This document shows positions 1-8,521 of a stretch of DNA of 64,000 bases, piece by piece (position 1 is the first letter of the stretch; the number at the start of each line of letters is the position of its first letter). The translations under genes and the position numbers were made by a program. Under the pieces are notes generated by a model that saw only the letters and a program-made list of their open reading frames with translations, did not search any database and had not been told where the DNA came from. Source of the DNA: Acidobacteriaceae bacterium (GTDB taxonomy: Bacteria; Acidobacteriota; Terriglobia; Terriglobales; Acidobacteriaceae); NCBI GenBank assembly GCA_003134995.1, contig PLDC01000026.1, forward strand, positions 1 to 64,000, given 5' to 3'.

Positions 1-611
1 ACTGCTACGTTGGTGACGTTGCCGTTGATTGTGCCGCTTCCGTTTGTCACGGTGCAGGTTTGTGTTGGGCTCGACGGTTGCGTCAGAACCGTCACGTTAT
101 ACGCGCTGCCACTGGGAACTCCAGTGAAGCTGAACGTTGTCGCTCCCGATGCGATGGTCTGCGTCGTTCCGCTGTTCTGCAGTTGCAGGCCTGTGCCTGC
201 TAGTCCTGAGATAGTGCCGCTGATGGTGTAGGTAGGAACCGCATTAACGCTGCAACTCACAGTGACGTCGGTCACGTTCGAGAGGGCCAGTCCGCTGCCG
301 TTCGTCACCGCGCAGGTCTCTCCTGCGGGCTGCGTCAGCACAGTGACGGCATAGTTGCTGCCGCTGTCGATTGGTGTACTGAAGGTGAAAGAGGCTTGGT
401 TGGCGCTGGCTGCAAGATTATCGCCGCTATTATTTTGCAGAACCAGACCTGTTGCCGTGAGACCGGCGATCGTGCCGCCGATGGTGTAGGTGGTTGGAGG
501 TGGGTGGTTGCCTCCTGTGCTTTGTACGCCTCCCATGCTTCCGCCGCCGCACGCAGAGAAAGACAGTGCCGTCCCAATCACAACCGACAGCGCAAGCAAA
601 CGCAACTTCAT
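1..611 (-). CDS. Repeat-containing lipoprotein, partial (runs off left edge)
   Basis: Reading the minus strand from an ATG at 611 gives an open frame to the window edge (203 codons and 2 bases). The N-terminus is a lipoprotein signal: MKLRLLALSVVIGTALSFSAC, with the lipobox FSAC near residue 21, followed by a Gly/Ser-rich linker. After it come two copies of an approximately 85-residue module, each starting YTI(G/S)GTI(A/S)GL and containing VTVLTQP and (C)xVTNGSG. These look like beta-sandwich modules of a surface-anchored protein. Function is unknown; the missing C-terminus could hold more modules or a catalytic domain. A perfect 14 bp palindrome lies just upstream of the start. Confidence 0.75.
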   Translation of the reverse strand, partial: MKLRLLALSVVIGTALSFSACGGGSMGGVQSTGGNHPPPTTYTIGGTIAGLTATGLVLQNNSGDNLAASANQASFTFSTPIDSGSNYAVTVLTQPAGETCAVTNGSGLALSNVTDVTVSCSVNAVPTYTISGTISGLAGTGLQLQNSGTTQTIASGATTFSFTGVPSGSAYNVTVLTQPSSPTQTCTVTNGSGTINGNVTNVA

Positions 612-629
612 CCATCCCCCAGTCCGGAT

Positions 630-643
630 CCCCCACGTGGGGG
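630..643. promoter_or_regulatory. Perfect 14 bp palindrome upstream of the lipoprotein gene
   Basis: The sequence CCCCCACGTGGGGG is a perfect inverted repeat centred on CACGTG, ending 18 bases upstream of the start codon of the minus-strand lipoprotein gene. It could be an operator or a small hairpin in the leader. No regulator is identified. Confidence 0.35.
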
Positions 644-765
644 CAAAGTGTACCCGAACACACGAACTCGTGCAATGACAGGGGAGTACTGCCGATTTTA
701 GCGGACTTCGGAGTTAAAGCAATGGCCCGAACTAGGGGGAGAAACAAGGACATGTACTAATTTCT

Positions 766-1350
766 CTAGTCGGCCTGGCGCAGAAGAAACTTGCGGGTTA
801 CGGTGCGGCCCTCGTGGATGGCTTGCACCAGCACGGATGAATCCGGCAAAGAGGATTCATCCAGCTCGAGCGAGATCTGGGCGATGCCGGTGGCGTCGGT
901 GAGTGTCTGGGTGTAGAAGGGCGCAGCGTCTGGGCGCGCGAAACGGCAGGTCAGGCGAGCGGAGGGAACGGCGCTTCCGGCCTCGGTGACGCGCAATTGC
1001 ATGGTGAGATTGCGGTTGGCGTGAATGGAGGCGGCGTTCTCCCATTGGACATCGAGCTGCTTGATGGCGGCGAGGGTTTCTGTTTCAGCGTGGTCGAGGA
1101 CGTTTTCGAGCTGGCCTTCGCGAATAGCTTCGAGCACGAGGCGATGCTGGTCGCGAAGTTGCTGCTCTTTCTGGGGATCGCCAAAGCCAGCCTGGGCGGC
1201 AGAGTTGGCATAGGAGATGGCCCGCTTGCCGACGCATCTTCCACGCACGAAGACTTGAGTCTGGAGCAGTTTTTCGCTCTCGCGCGCCTCGCTTTGCACG
1301 TGGTAGATGGTGTCGCCGTGTTTCACGTCGGTGTTAAATCCAAAAATCAT
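766..1350 (-). CDS. Hypothetical protein (194 aa)
   Basis: Not recognised as a named family. The N-terminal half (MIFGFNTDVKHGDTIYHVQS...) reads as a compact globular region with a charged helical stretch around residues 60-100. The C-terminal third (about 115-190) has alternating beta-like segments with TDATGIAQISLEL, reminiscent of an Ig-like or carboxypeptidase-regulatory-type fold, but this is inference. There is no signal peptide or membrane segment, so it is probably cytoplasmic. It is divergent from the nuo operon, and a palindromic repeat lies between them. It is kept as a real gene because the frame is long and the codon use looks normal. Confidence 0.65.
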   Translation of the reverse strand: MIFGFNTDVKHGDTIYHVQSEARESEKLLQTQVFVRGRCVGKRAISYANSAAQAGFGDPQKEQQLRDQHRLVLEAIREGQLENVLDHAETETLAAIKQLDVQWENAASIHANRNLTMQLRVTEAGSAVPSARLTCRFARPDAAPFYTQTLTDATGIAQISLELDESSLPDSSVLVQAIHEGRTVTRKFLLRQAD

Positions 1351-1362
1351 AAAGACAGTTGT

Positions 1363-1516
1363 AATTTGGCAATTTCGTAATTTGGTAATTTAACCTGGCT
1401 GAATGTTGAGAAGATCGCAAACGCCTTCGTTCGACCTCGTAATTCCTCGGGTTCCGCGGACATCTTAACCGCCCGTTCTCAGATTACAAATTACTAAATT
1501 ACAAAATTGCCAAATT
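1363..1516. repeat. Intergenic palindrome with 8 bp-period arms (AATTnnnn words)
   Basis: Arms 1363-1391 and 1488-1516 are inverted copies matching at 27 of 29 positions. Each arm is a chain of octamers beginning AATT (aatttggc, aatttcgt, aatttggt, aattt). About 96 bases of non-repeated sequence separate the arms. The element lies between the hypothetical gene and nuoA, so it may also hold the nuo promoter region. See the related elements at 5933, 8390, 9639, 16279, 52974 and 62688. Confidence 0.8.
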
Positions 1517-1604
1517 GTGACCGGTTCCCTTGACACTGCCGCTGATCAGCACCTAATCTAAAATGTTTAATCAAGCTTCGCGCGAATTATATATAGCCTC
1601 GCCT

Positions 1605-2081
1605 ATGCCCGACAATTATTTCGCCGGCTACCTGCCGATTCTGATCCATATTGTGCTGGTCGGCGGGCTCGCGACTGTCATTATCTCGCTTTCCTGGCTG
1701 ATCGGGGAGCGGAAACCGACTCGCGCCAAGATGGCCCCTTACGAATCGGGAATGGCGCCGGTGGGGGATGCGCGCGGGCGTTTCTCGGTGCAGTTCTACC
1801 TGGTGGCGATGCTCTTCATTTTGTTCGATGTTGAGGCAGTCTTTCTCTATCCCTGGGCGGTAATTCTGCGCGATTTGGGACACTTTGGGCTATGGGAGAT
1901 GCTCGTCTACATCGCCATTGTTCTGGTCGGCTTCTTTTATGTTTGGAAGAAGGGCGTTCTGGAGTGGGGTCCGGCGGCTGTGCGGTCGCAGGCAGCATCC
2001 GGTTTGCGAATCAATTTGCGTGATGTTCAATCTGGGGTGCAAGTTGATGTTCGATTCAATGACCAGCGAGGTGGAAGCTAG
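1605..2081 (+). CDS. nuoA: NADH-quinone oxidoreductase subunit A
   Basis: Small membrane subunit of complex I, at the interface between the peripheral and membrane arms. Three membrane segments are visible, with the conserved KMAPYESGM loop after the first and [12 protein letters not shown] in the second. The start at MPDNYF (1605) is preferred because the preceding 14 codons are not family-like, although an in-frame ATG exists at 1563. The protein has an unusual polar C-terminal tail of about 35 residues after the last helix (from about LEWGP), beyond the usual length near 120-125. It is first in a long operon; its stop overlaps the GTG start of nuoC by one base, and nuoB, usually next, is absent. 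Confidence 0.93.
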   Translation: MPDNYFAGYLPILIHIVLVGGLATVIISLSWLIGERKPTRAKMAPYESGMAPVGDARGRFSVQFYLVAMLFILFDVEAVFLYPWAVILRDLGHFGLWEMLVYIAIVLVGFFYVWKKGVLEWGPAAVRSQAASGLRINLRDVQSGVQVDVRFNDQRGGS

Positions 2082-2578
2082 TGGCGTTGGCGCCAGCCAT
2101 TACCGATCTTGAGCAACTGAAGGGTCATCCGGCGTTGGCGCGGCTGCTGGCGTGGAATGCTTCGGCCGTTACGGGGGCGAAGTTCGATCGCGATGAGATG
2201 ACGATCTACATTGATCGCTCGAACCTTCGGGAGGCTTGTGCATTGCTGCGGGATGATGCGGAATGCACGTTCAACTATCTTTCCGACGTGACTTGCGTTG
2301 ACTGGTATCCAGCGGAGCCGCGGTTTGAAGTTGTTTATCATCTGCTCTCGATTTCTAAGAAAGAACGGGTACGTCTCAAAGTGCGGCTGGATAGTGCGAG
2401 CCCAGTTGTTGAATCACTGACTTCGTTGTGGCCCGGCGCTAATTATTTTGAGCGCGAAGTGTTTGACCTGTTCGGGATTCGGTTTACGGGGCATCCTTAT
2501 TTGAGGCGGCTTTTGATGCCGGAGGATTGGGAAGGTCATCCGCTGCGGAAGGATTATCCGGTGGAGGGCTACCGCTAG
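2081..2578 (+). CDS. nuoC: NADH-quinone oxidoreductase subunit C
   Basis: Peripheral-arm subunit (30 kDa type) that packs against NuoD. The signature region FEREVFDLFGIRFTGHP followed by LLMPEDWEGHPLRKDYP is near the C-terminus (about residues 122-161), as expected for a stand-alone NuoC rather than a NuoCD fusion. The start is GTG at 2081, overlapping the nuoA stop by one base, which suggests translational coupling. Length (165 aa) is normal. The gene follows nuoA directly without nuoB. Confidence 0.95.
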   Translation: MALAPAITDLEQLKGHPALARLLAWNASAVTGAKFDRDEMTIYIDRSNLREACALLRDDAECTFNYLSDVTCVDWYPAEPRFEVVYHLLSISKKERVRLKVRLDSASPVVESLTSLWPGANYFEREVFDLFGIRFTGHPYLRRLLMPEDWEGHPLRKDYPVEGYR

Positions 2579-2580
2579 TA

Positions 2581-3786
2581 ATGGCACATCTTGCACCCAC
2601 TCCCGTGCTCGAACCCGGTCAGGATCGAACGATGATCCTGAACATGGGGCCGCAGCATCCGTCGACGCACGGTGTGCTGCGCGTGCTGCTGGAGATTGAT
2701 GGCGAAACCATCGTGCGGATCATGCCGGACATTGGATTCCTGCATACCGGGATCGAAAAGACCTGCGAAGCGAAGTTTTATCAGCAAGTGGTGCCGCTGA
2801 CCGACCGAATCGACTATCTCTGCCCCATGACGAACAATCTTGCTTATGTGCTGGCGGTGGAAAAGCTGCTGGGGCTGGAGATTCCTCCAAAGGCGCAGTG
2901 GATGCGGGTGCTGATGAACGAGTTGACGCGCATCAACTCGCATCTGGTGTGGCTGGGCACGCACGCGATGGATATTGGCGCGCTGACGGTTTTTCTGTAT
3001 TGCTTCCGCGAGCGTGAAGAAATCTTGAATATGTTCGAGATGATTAGCGGACAGCGCATGATGACCTCGTACTTTCGCATAGGAGGGCTTGCGCTCGAAC
3101 CGCCTCTGGGATTCTTTGAGCGGGTTCGCGAATTCGCCGGGCGCTTTCCCGACAAGGTGGATGAGTACGAGAACCTGCTGACGGGAAATCCGATCTGGAT
3201 GATGCGGACTAAAGGCGTGGCGCAGCTCAGCGCGGAAGATGCGATTGCGTTGGGTGCGAGCGGGCCTACTCTGCGCGGGAGCGGCGTGGATATTGATTTG
3301 CGCCGCGATATGCCCTACTCGGGGTATGAGAATTTTAAGTTCAAGGTCCCTGTAGCGCAGGAGTGCGATGTGTTCGCGCGGTACATGTGCCGGGTGCGGG
3401 AACTGCGCGAATCGAACGAGATCGTGAAGCAGGCGCTCGATGGCATGCCGGAGGGACCTATCAAGGCCGATGCTCCCGGCATTGTGCTGCCCGACCGGGA
3501 GAAGATGAAGACGCAGATGGAAGCGCTCATCTATCACTTCAAGATTATTACCGAGGGCTTCGCAGTTCCGGCGGGTGAGGTTTACCAGGCGGTGGAATCT
3601 CCGCGCGGAGAGATGGGCTACTACATTGTGAGCGATGGCACAGCGAAACCGTATCGAGTGCATATGCGGGCGGCCTGCCTGGCTAATCTGCAGACGTTGC
3701 CCAAGATGTGCGAGGGACGGCTGATTGCGGACGTGGTGGCGGCGATTGGGAGCATTGACATTGTGCTGGGGGAGATCGATAGGTGA
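2581..3786 (+). CDS. nuoD: NADH-quinone oxidoreductase subunit D
   Basis: The 49 kDa-type subunit, which forms part of the quinone-binding site. It starts at MAHLAPTP, two bases after the nuoC stop; a longer in-frame ATG at 2527 lies inside nuoC and is unlikely. The N-terminal motif MGPQHPSTHGVLR (about residues 21-33) carries the conserved histidines lining the quinone pocket, and the C-terminus ends in the family-typical IGSIDIVLGEIDR. Length is 401 aa, as usual. Normally it contacts NuoB, which is not encoded here. Confidence 0.97.
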   Translation: MAHLAPTPVLEPGQDRTMILNMGPQHPSTHGVLRVLLEIDGETIVRIMPDIGFLHTGIEKTCEAKFYQQVVPLTDRIDYLCPMTNNLAYVLAVEKLLGLEIPPKAQWMRVLMNELTRINSHLVWLGTHAMDIGALTVFLYCFREREEILNMFEMISGQRMMTSYFRIGGLALEPPLGFFERVREFAGRFPDKVDEYENLLTGNPIWMMRTKGVAQLSAEDAIALGASGPTLRGSGVDIDLRRDMPYSGYENFKFKVPVAQECDVFARYMCRVRELRESNEIVKQALDGMPEGPIKADAPGIVLPDREKMKTQMEALIYHFKIITEGFAVPAGEVYQAVESPRGEMGYYIVSDGTAKPYRVHMRAACLANLQTLPKMCEGRLIADVVAAIGSIDIVLGEIDR

Positions 3787-3804
3787 TGTCGGGGGACTGA
3801 GCTG

Positions 3805-4047
3805 ATGTGTCCCGGAGCCGCACCGGTGTGGGAACAGGTCTTGATTAGTACGGCTGGGCCACCCATTATTGCCGTGCTTTGGCGTCTCCGTGCTAGGGGT
3901 TGGGCAAGAACGGTGCAGGGCGGAACGGTCAGTGAGAAAACGGAGAGACGCCAGAAAAAGGAGTTTTGGATTTTGCTGGTTGTGCTGTATGCCATAGTCA
4001 TCGGCGTGTTTATTTACAGCGCGTGGAAGTGTTCCCAGACGGGTTAG
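3805..4047 (+). CDS. Small single-pass membrane protein between nuoD and nuoE
   Basis: Unrecognised. The C-terminal half is a convincing short membrane protein: a charged stretch (SEKTERRQKKE) followed by one hydrophobic helix (FWILLVVLYAIVIGVFIYSAW) and a short tail with one Cys. The first 36 codons look non-coding in composition, so the true start may be the GTG at 3913, giving about 44 aa. It sits in the operon 18 bases after nuoD and 10 before nuoE. The positive-before-helix pattern suggests N-in orientation. It may be an accessory subunit or assembly peptide of complex I, which is inference from position only. Confidence 0.55.
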   Translation: MCPGAAPVWEQVLISTAGPPIIAVLWRLRARGWARTVQGGTVSEKTERRQKKEFWILLVVLYAIVIGVFIYSAWKCSQTG

Positions 4048-4057
4048 TTCGCACGAA

Positions 4058-4603
4058 ATGAAATTCTCCGAAGAATTCGAGGCGCGGTTTGCGGAGATGG
4101 TGCCGCATTATCCGACGAAGCGGTCGGCGCTGGTTCCTACCCTTCTTTATGCGCAGGATGAAGTTGGATTTTTGTCCGACGAGGTGATTGCGGAGCTTGC
4201 CGGGCGGCTTGATTTGACGGAGCTCGAAGTGCGCAACGTGATTAGCTATTACTCAATGCTCACGACGAAGCCGCGTGGCAAGTTTAATTTGCAAGTTTGT
4301 ACGAATATCAGCTGCCTGGTGCGGGGCGGTGAAGAAATTCTTCAGCACTGCGCGAAAAAGCTGGGCGTCGGGCACAAGGGAACGACGCCTGACGGTTTGT
4401 TCACTTTAGAAGAGGTCGAATGTATTGGGGCATGCAGTTGGGCTCCGGCGGCGCAGGTGAACTACGATTTTCACGAGAACTTGACTACAGAGAAGATGGA
4501 TCGGGTTTTGGACAAATGCTTAGCACAGGCCCAAGAACAATTGCAGCGCATCAAGTCTGTTGATTCCCTGGCCGACACATTGAGTCAAAGATCCGAGGGT
4601 TAG
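4058..4603 (+). CDS. nuoE: NADH-quinone oxidoreductase subunit E (2Fe-2S)
   Basis: The 24 kDa subunit of the NADH-oxidising module, with a thioredoxin-like fold carrying cluster N1a. The four ligands are visible: C81 and C86 (CTNISC) and C122 and C126 (CIGAC). The N-terminal helical part (YPTKRSALVPTLLYAQDEVGFLS) is typical of the family. The last 30 residues, Gln/Glu-rich and polar, go slightly beyond the usual end. It is 11 bases upstream of nuoF. Confidence 0.96.
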   Translation: MKFSEEFEARFAEMVPHYPTKRSALVPTLLYAQDEVGFLSDEVIAELAGRLDLTELEVRNVISYYSMLTTKPRGKFNLQVCTNISCLVRGGEEILQHCAKKLGVGHKGTTPDGLFTLEEVECIGACSWAPAAQVNYDFHENLTTEKMDRVLDKCLAQAQEQLQRIKSVDSLADTLSQRSEG

Positions 4604-4614
4604 ACGCCGTAAAT

Positions 4615-5937
4615 ATGGCATCTTTAGTTTCCCATCCCGATGAGGTAAAAGTCGTTACCCGCCGCTTTGGACTGGGCGCGACGAATATTGATCGCTACCT
4701 CGAACTGGACGGCTACAAGGCTGTGCAGAAGGCGCTTGGAATGGATGCGGACGCGATCATAAATGAGGTGAAGAACTCCGGGCTGCGCGGGCGCGGCGGG
4801 GCTGGGTTCTCGACCGGGATGAAGTGGTCGTTCGTGCCTAAGCAATCGGCCAAGCCGAAATATGTTTTGTGTAATGGCGATGAGAGCGAGCCTGGCACTT
4901 GCAAAGACCGGCTGATCTTCGAGCATGATCCGCACGCAGTAATCGAAGGAGTCATGATCGGCGGGCTGGCTGTGGGCGCGCGCAGCGGCTACATTTACAT
5001 CCGCGGCGAATATCGATACCTGTCGATCATCATGCAGAAGGCGATTCGCGACGCATATGCCAAGGGTTTTCTGGGCAAGAACATTTTCGGCAGCGGCCGC
5101 GATTTTGATATCTACTGGCACGGCGGCGCTGGAGCTTACGAGGTCGGCGAAGAGTCGGCGCTGATGGAATCGCTTGAGGGCAAGCGTGGTATTCCGCGGA
5201 TTCGGCCGCCATTTCCGGCTGTGGTTGGGCTTTGGGGCGGTCCGACGGTCATTAATAATGCGGAGACGCTGGCGAGTGTGCCGCACATTATGCTGGGCGG
5301 CGCGGAGTGGTATGCCAAGATTGGTCCTCCGAAGAATGGCGGCACGCGACTGTTCTGCCTTAGCGGGAATGTGGCGAAGCCCGGCGTATATGAACTGCCC
5401 ATGGGTTACAGCCTGAAGAAGATGATCTATGAAGTGGGCGGCGGGATTCCGAATGGGCGGTCGTTGAAGGCGGTTGTTCCGGGCGGATCTTCTACTCCTT
5501 GCCTGACTGCGGACGAGATCGACATCAACATGGATTTCGATTCGGTTGCGAAGGCTGGATCGATGCTGGGATCGGGTGGCGTAGTGGTGCTGGACGATCA
5601 GCAGTGTATCGTGAAGTTCGCTCTGCGGACGATGAAGTTTTATCAGCACGAGAGTTGCGGTTGGTGTATCCCTTGCCGCGAAGGCACGGACTGGCTGAAG
5701 AAAACTTTGATTCGTTTTCACTCGGGCGGCGGGGTGAAGAAAGACATCGACAACATGCAGTATCTCTCGGAGAACATGCTGGGGCGGACGTTTTGTCCGC
5801 TGGGAGATGCGGCGGCGATGCCGACGATTGCGTTCGTGAAGAAGTTCAGAAAAGAGTTTGAAGATCATTTGGACGGCCGGCCTTGCCCTTATGAAAAAGC
5901 GGGCGTGGCCGAAGAAATGGAAGCATTGAGTCATTGA
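4615..5937 (+). CDS. nuoF: NADH-quinone oxidoreductase subunit F (NADH/FMN, 4Fe-4S)
   Basis: The 51 kDa subunit that oxidises NADH and passes electrons from FMN to cluster N3. The nucleotide loop GLRGRGGAGFSTGMKW and the FMN-region GDESEPGTCKDR are in the first third. The 4Fe-4S ligands are C348, C351 and C354 (SCGWCIPCREG) and C394 (RTFCPLGD). Length (440 aa) is normal. A palindromic repeat overlaps the stop region and separates it from nuoG. Confidence 0.97.
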   Translation: MASLVSHPDEVKVVTRRFGLGATNIDRYLELDGYKAVQKALGMDADAIINEVKNSGLRGRGGAGFSTGMKWSFVPKQSAKPKYVLCNGDESEPGTCKDRLIFEHDPHAVIEGVMIGGLAVGARSGYIYIRGEYRYLSIIMQKAIRDAYAKGFLGKNIFGSGRDFDIYWHGGAGAYEVGEESALMESLEGKRGIPRIRPPFPAVVGLWGGPTVINNAETLASVPHIMLGGAEWYAKIGPPKNGGTRLFCLSGNVAKPGVYELPMGYSLKKMIYEVGGGIPNGRSLKAVVPGGSSTPCLTADEIDINMDFDSVAKAGSMLGSGGVVVLDDQQCIVKFALRTMKFYQHESCGWCIPCREGTDWLKKTLIRFHSGGGVKKDIDNMQYLSENMLGRTFCPLGDAAAMPTIAFVKKFRKEFEDHLDGRPCPYEKAGVAEEMEALSH

Positions 5938-6021
5938 GCGATTGGGTGATTTTGCGATTGAAAGTCAAAATCGTACGTCGATTTTCAATCGCTAAATCAC
6001 CCGATCACTCAATCGCTCAAT
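5933..6021. repeat. Intergenic palindrome with 8 bp-period arms (ATTGnnnn words), nuoF-nuoG
   Basis: Left arm about 5933-5966 and right arm 5980-6021 are inverted copies; over 34 aligned positions there are two mismatches. The right arm is longer by exactly 8 bases, one repeat word, which suggests word-wise expansion or loss. Words include attgagcg, attgggtg, attttgcg and attgaaag. It starts within the last codons of nuoF and ends 4 bases before the nuoG start. Confidence 0.8.
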
Positions 6022-6025
6022 ATTT

Positions 6026-8383
6026 ATGGCTGACGTAACACTTACAGTTGACGGCAAGAAGGTCACGGCTCCCGCGGGGACGCTGCTGATTGAGGCTTGC
6101 AAGACCGTGGGCATCGAAGTGCCTTCGTTTTGCTACTATCCGAATCTTTCTTTGCAGGGCGCTTGCCGCATGTGTCTGGTGAAGATCGAGAAAATGCCGA
6201 AACTGCAGACGGCGTGTACGACCGTGATCAGCGAAGGCATGATCGTTACCTCCGATAGCGAGGAGATCAAGCAGGCGCGGAAGTCGATGCTGGAGATGCT
6301 GCTGGGCAACCATCCTCTGGATTGCCCGGTGTGCGATGCCGGGGGCGAATGCGAACTGCAGGATATGACGTTCTCCTACGGCGCAGCCGAGTCGAAGTTC
6401 ATGGAGGCGAAGAATCATAAAGATGAGCAGCAGTGGTCGCCGGTGGTGTTTTTTGATCGGCCGCGCTGCATTCTCTGCTACCGCTGCGTGCGCGTCTGCG
6501 GCGAAGGCATGGATGTTTGGGCGCTGGGCGTGCAGAACCGCGGGGTGAGTTCGATTATCGCTCCTAATAAAGAAGATCACCTGGAGTGCGAAGAGTGCGG
6601 AATGTGCATCGACATCTGCCCGGTGGGCGCGCTCACTTCGGGCGCTTATCGCTATAAGACGCGTCCGTGGGAGATGAAGCATGTGGGCACGATCTGCACG
6701 CACTGCGGTGACGGCTGCAAGACTACGCTGGGCGTGCGCCGCGCCGACACCGGTATGGAGATCGTGCGCGGCGACAATCGCGACAAGAGCGGTACGAACG
6801 GGGACTTTCTTTGCATCAAGGGCCGTTACGCCTTCGATTTTGCGAATCATGAAGAACGGCTTACGCAGCCGCTGATTCGCAAAGAAGGCAAGCTGACTCC
6901 AGCAACGTGGGAAGAAGCGTTTCAGCTGATCGGAAAGAAGTTTGCGGAAGTGCGCGACCGCGATGGCGGGTCGGCGATTGGCGTGATCGGCTCGACTCGC
7001 ACGACAAACGAAGAATCCTATCTGCTTTCGAAATTTGCCCGCATGGTATTGAAGACGAACAATGTCGACCACCATCGCACCGCGGACTTCCCTGCTTTCG
7101 CGGCGGCGCTTCGCGGTAAGGCAGATGCCACAGCCAGCATGGCGGACGTATTCACTGCGCCTGCGATTCTTTTGATCGGAAATGATCCCACTGAGCAGCA
7201 CCCGCTGCTGGCGTGGCAGATTCGCAACAACGTTCGACTGCACCGCTCGCGGCTCTATGTGATCAATTCGCAGGCAATCAAATTGCGACGGCAGGCAACG
7301 AACTTCATGCAGATCCCCGCTGGAGCAGAAGGTAAGGTTGCGGCGTTTCTCGCCGGCGACGACGCTGCCGCGGATGCCATTATCAATTCATCGTCAACGA
7401 AAGATCAGTGGAACTCGCTGCGCGACACGTTGCGCGGCGAACAGAATCTAGTCATCGCGTTCGGTTCGGAAATCTTAGGCAGCGATCTTTCGAGCCTGGT
7501 GACGTTCGGTTCTGCAATCGCCGGAGCTAAGTTTGTTTGCCTCGCCGACTATGCCAACTCGCGCGGAGCAGCTGACATGGGCTTGTATCCCGATTTGCTT
7601 CCTGGATACCACCCGATCAGTGGCAGCAGCGAGTTTCATACAGAATGGGGCGAGATCCCGCAGGCGGCCGGACTCGATTTATCCGGCATGGTTGAGGCGG
7701 CAAGCACGAACAAGTTGAAGGCTCTGTACGTTGTTGGCTCAAATCCGATTGGGCGGTTGAAGATCGATTCATTCGCGTTCTCGAACAGCTTTGTCGTGGT
7801 GCAGGACATGTTCCTCACCGAGACCGCCGTGGTAGCGGACGTGGCGTTGCCCGCCGCGAATGCATACGAAAAGTCTGGTACGTTCACGAACACTTGCGGC
7901 GACCTGCAGTTAGTAAAGAAGGCCGGCGAGGTCACGGGTACGAAGGCGGACTTCGAGATGATCGTGCGCATCGCGGACGCAATGGGCTTTGACGTCCGCA
8001 AACTCGTGCCCATCGGCGGCGGCACTCATGCTGACATGGGGCAGTCGCGCGGGGCACAATCGGGCGAGGCCGACCGTCATGCGGTGTGGCTTGAGGCGCA
8101 TGGGTTGGAGCCTAAGCTGAGCCCGTTCGATCCCATGGCGATTCTGGATGAAATTCAGCGGCTGGTGCCGGGCTATGACGTTTCCCGCATGAATCTGCTG
8201 GCGGGCAACAGCCAGCATACCTCGCTCGCCAAGGCTGGGCCCGGAGTCGCGCACAGGCCTGAATCTATTTCTCCGGCAAACGATACTCTTTTTAGTTCTG
8301 GAACACTGGGACATTATTCGCGCGCGCTGAAGTCGGTCATGGAGAGTCACGAAGTGAAGCCGGCTGAAGTTGCGGCAGACTGA
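6026..8383 (+). CDS. nuoG: NADH-quinone oxidoreductase subunit G
   Basis: The 75 kDa subunit and electron wire of the peripheral arm. N-terminal ferredoxin domain: C36, C47, C50 and C64 for a 2Fe-2S cluster, then H96, C100, C103 and C109 (HPLDCPVCDAGGEC) for the His-ligated 4Fe-4S cluster. Next is a two-cluster-type segment with C148/C151/C154/C158 and C188/C191/C194/C198. A further set, C224, C227, C231 and C263, marks the start of the molybdopterin-oxidoreductase-like domain and would bind an N7-type cluster. The rest (about 280-785) is the MopB-like domain. The start lies just after the palindrome, and the weak leader may lower translation. Confidence 0.96.
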   Translation: MADVTLTVDGKKVTAPAGTLLIEACKTVGIEVPSFCYYPNLSLQGACRMCLVKIEKMPKLQTACTTVISEGMIVTSDSEEIKQARKSMLEMLLGNHPLDCPVCDAGGECELQDMTFSYGAAESKFMEAKNHKDEQQWSPVVFFDRPRCILCYRCVRVCGEGMDVWALGVQNRGVSSIIAPNKEDHLECEECGMCIDICPVGALTSGAYRYKTRPWEMKHVGTICTHCGDGCKTTLGVRRADTGMEIVRGDNRDKSGTNGDFLCIKGRYAFDFANHEERLTQPLIRKEGKLTPATWEEAFQLIGKKFAEVRDRDGGSAIGVIGSTRTTNEESYLLSKFARMVLKTNNVDHHRTADFPAFAAALRGKADATASMADVFTAPAILLIGNDPTEQHPLLAWQIRNNVRLHRSRLYVINSQAIKLRRQATNFMQIPAGAEGKVAAFLAGDDAAADAIINSSSTKDQWNSLRDTLRGEQNLVIAFGSEILGSDLSSLVTFGSAIAGAKFVCLADYANSRGAADMGLYPDLLPGYHPISGSSEFHTEWGEIPQAAGLDLSGMVEAASTNKLKALYVVGSNPIGRLKIDSFAFSNSFVVVQDMFLTETAVVADVALPAANAYEKSGTFTNTCGDLQLVKKAGEVTGTKADFEMIVRIADAMGFDVRKLVPIGGGTHADMGQSRGAQSGEADRHAVWLEAHGLEPKLSPFDPMAILDEIQRLVPGYDVSRMNLLAGNSQHTSLAKAGPGVAHRPESISPANDTLFSSGTLGHYSRALKSVMESHEVKPAEVAAD

Positions 8384-8389
8384 GAAGAG

Positions 8390-8516
8390 AATTTTGTAAT
8401 TGGGTAATTTGCAAATCCCACACCGCGTACTGAATGTTTAGGATTGCATCTCAGGAGAAAATCGTTTTTCAATTACGAAATTACTAAATTACTAAATTTC
8501 CCAATTACTCAATTAA
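8390..8516. repeat. Intergenic palindrome with 8 bp-period arms (AATTnnnn words), nuoG-nuoH
   Basis: The left arm (8390-8419) contains aattttgt, aattgggt and aatttgca. The right arm (about 8470-8516) contains aattacga, aattacta, aattacta, aatttccc and aattactc. The arms are imperfect inverted copies. The word family resembles the element upstream of nuoA. The right arm ends six bases before the nuoH start, so an upstream in-frame start at 8444 would translate the repeat and is judged false. Confidence 0.8.
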
Positions 8517-8521
8517 GCCAA

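Noticed and set aside
2575-3663. Long minus-strand frame opposite nuoD (362 codons)
   Set aside because: Shadow of nuoD; no recognisable domain.
4624-5934. Long frame on the minus strand opposite nuoF (436 codons)
   Set aside because: Mirrors nuoF; its protein has no family resemblance and is rich in Arg and His, as expected for a shadow of a GC-biased gene.
8444-8521. In-frame upstream start for nuoH
   Set aside because: The codons read through the palindrome; the family start is at 8522.
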